A stretch of DNA of 64,000 bases from Murimonas intestini. GTDB lineage: Bacteria > Bacillota > Clostridia > Lachnospirales > Lachnospiraceae. The notes beneath the pieces were generated by a model. The model was not told the DNA's origin and made no database searches. It saw only the letters and a program-made list of their open reading frames with translations. A program made the position numbers and the translations under genes. Below are positions 63,055 to 64,000 of the stretch, one piece after another; the stretch's first letter is position 1; each line of letters begins with the position of its first letter. The stretch is from contig NZ_JANKBI010000018.1 in the NCBI RefSeq assembly GCF_024622195.1, positions 1 to 64,000 on the forward strand, written 5' to 3'.

Positions 63055-64000
63055 CTATCTACACTTATACAGTACAAAAGCCTCATAGGGTTTCAGTTCG
63101 ATCTGACCCTTATAAACATCTCTTGAATAATTTCCGATCAGGCATCTGCTCTTCTCAAATCCTCCAGGCACTTCAAATTTCTGAATATCCCCGGTAAAGT
63201 TGCAGACTGTCAGCAGCTTCTCATCTCCGTATGTGCGAGTATACACATAAAGCTCCTCACTGTCCGGAAGAAGCAGTTCATAGCTGCCTTCTGTGATGAT
63301 CTGGTACTCCTTGCGCAGCCCGATGAGCTTCTTATAATAATAAAAGATGGAATCCTTATCTGCCAGCGCCGCCCGGGCGTTAATGCCGGTATAATTGGGA
63401 TTTACCTCTATCCAGGGCGTGCCCTCTGTAAAGCCTGCATTTACGCTGCTGTCCCACTGCATCGGCGTTCTTGCATTATCCCTGCTTTTAAAGCGCAGGC
63501 ATTCCATCATATAATCTTCTCCTGCAATCCCTCCCTCCACTATCTCGTGGTACGCATTGATGCTCTCTATATCCCTGTACTGGTCAATTGAGGTGAATCC
63601 TGCATTTGTCATGCCAAGCTCCTCACCCTGGTAGATATAGGGCGTACCCTGCATCATATGCAGGCAGATTGCCAGCATCTTGGCTGACTCAGCCCTGAAT
63701 TCCTTATCATTTCCAAACCGTGACACTACCCTGGGCTGGTCATGATTGTCCCAGTATAAACTGTTCCACGCTTTTCCGTGAAGCTGCGTCTGCCACTTGC
63801 TGAGTACTTCTTTAAGCTGTGTCAGTCTGGGCGGTCTGTTATTCCATTTCCCGTAGCTTCCAAAATCCAGATCCATATGCTCAAACTGGAAAACCATATT
63901 CAGCTCATGCTCATCAAAACCCGCATACTTCTTAGCCTCCTCAACAGTCACGCATGCTGTTTCACCTACAGTGGCAAGAGGGTATCTGGATAATACCTCT
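63055..64000 (-). CDS. GH13 alpha-glucosidase (oligo-1,6-glucosidase type), 3' part
   Basis: The gene enters from the right edge; the in-frame GTG near 63951 is internal (the frame continues upstream as ATVGETAC). Visible parts: the barrel end with NHDQPRVVSRFG (the transition-state Asp), QGTPYIYQGEELGMTN and MQWDSSVNAGFT, then a beta-sandwich domain. It matches GH13 subfamily 31 enzymes that cleave isomaltose, sucrose or short alpha-glucans in the cytoplasm. The nucleophile and acid/base lie outside the window. Confidence 0.92.
   Translation of the reverse strand, partial: EVLSRYPLATVGETACVTVEEAKKYAGFDEHELNMVFQFEHMDLDFGSYGKWNNRPPRLTQLKEVLSKWQTQLHGKAWNSLYWDNHDQPRVVSRFGNDKEFRAESAKMLAICLHMMQGTPYIYQGEELGMTNAGFTSIDQYRDIESINAYHEIVEGGIAGEDYMMECLRFKSRDNARTPMQWDSSVNAGFTEGTPWIEVNPNYTGINARAALADKDSIFYYYKKLIGLRKEYQIITEGSYELLLPDSEELYVYTRTYGDEKLLTVCNFTGDIQKFEVPGGFEKSRCLIGNYSRDVYKGQIELKPYEAFVLYKCR

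Overview
The window comes from a Firmicute, most likely a gut Lachnospiraceae-type clostridium. Supporting signs are A-purine-rich GGAGG ribosome sites, a CIRCE operator, a MecA adaptor, an AgrB-like protein, a CD1871A-type CxxC micro-protein, a split PurH (separate AICAR transformylase plus PurO-like cyclohydrolase), and many family 3 glycosidases. No rRNA, tRNA or CRISPR array was seen.

1-16 kb is a glycan-degradation locus on the minus strand. An operon of a membrane-anchored, domain-inverted GH3, a GH2 and a GPH sugar transporter (15.1-8.5 kb) is followed by an AgrA/LytTR response regulator and a GHKL sensor kinase (8.3-6.3 kb). After these comes a two-gene cassette (secreted GH3 plus small acidic secreted protein) present in tandem twice; the second copy runs off the left edge. 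Three promoters in this locus carry the same operator architecture: six half-sites of consensus TGYCGYRAA at alternating 21- and 19-bp steps, with the promoter-proximal half-site exactly 37 bp from the -10 box each time. The most economical reading is that the local LytTR regulator drives all three.

16-31 kb is mainly housekeeping and transport: split purH, an rRNA methyltransferase, an FtsX-type ABC exporter with a long coiled coil, an orphan IS200-type TnpA, an SCP2-like/iron-alcohol dehydrogenase operon, an amino-acid symporter, YbaK, PepT, and two Hsp20 genes behind a CIRCE promoter.

31.5-42.5 kb is an integrated element bounded by an 18-bp direct repeat, with an internally deleted tyrosine integrase at the left end. 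Its main cargo is a ruined type I BREX operon (brxA, brxB, pglX, pglZ and brxL all frameshifted, truncated or internally deleted; brxC absent). A zinc-ribbon protein and a 263-residue protein of unknown function remain intact inside the operon. TrmO and MerR genes and an Abi_2/HEPN remnant are also present.

42.5-53 kb holds an ABC exporter with its MerR activator (perfect dyad in a 19-bp spacer promoter), a YczE-like membrane protein, and a redox/export operon (MacB permease, ATPase, CxxC micro-protein, NapH-like ferredoxin, MacB-TlpA fusion lipoprotein) divergent from an OmpR-type two-component system. Two decayed genes follow. 53-64 kb returns to ordinary genes: endonuclease III, orphan AgrB, DUF2804, CapA, DinB-like, a His/Cys-tailed NifX-like protein, YaaA, a double-HD phosphodiesterase, an epimerase with a divergent TetR regulator, MecA, and the 3' part of a GH13 glucosidase.
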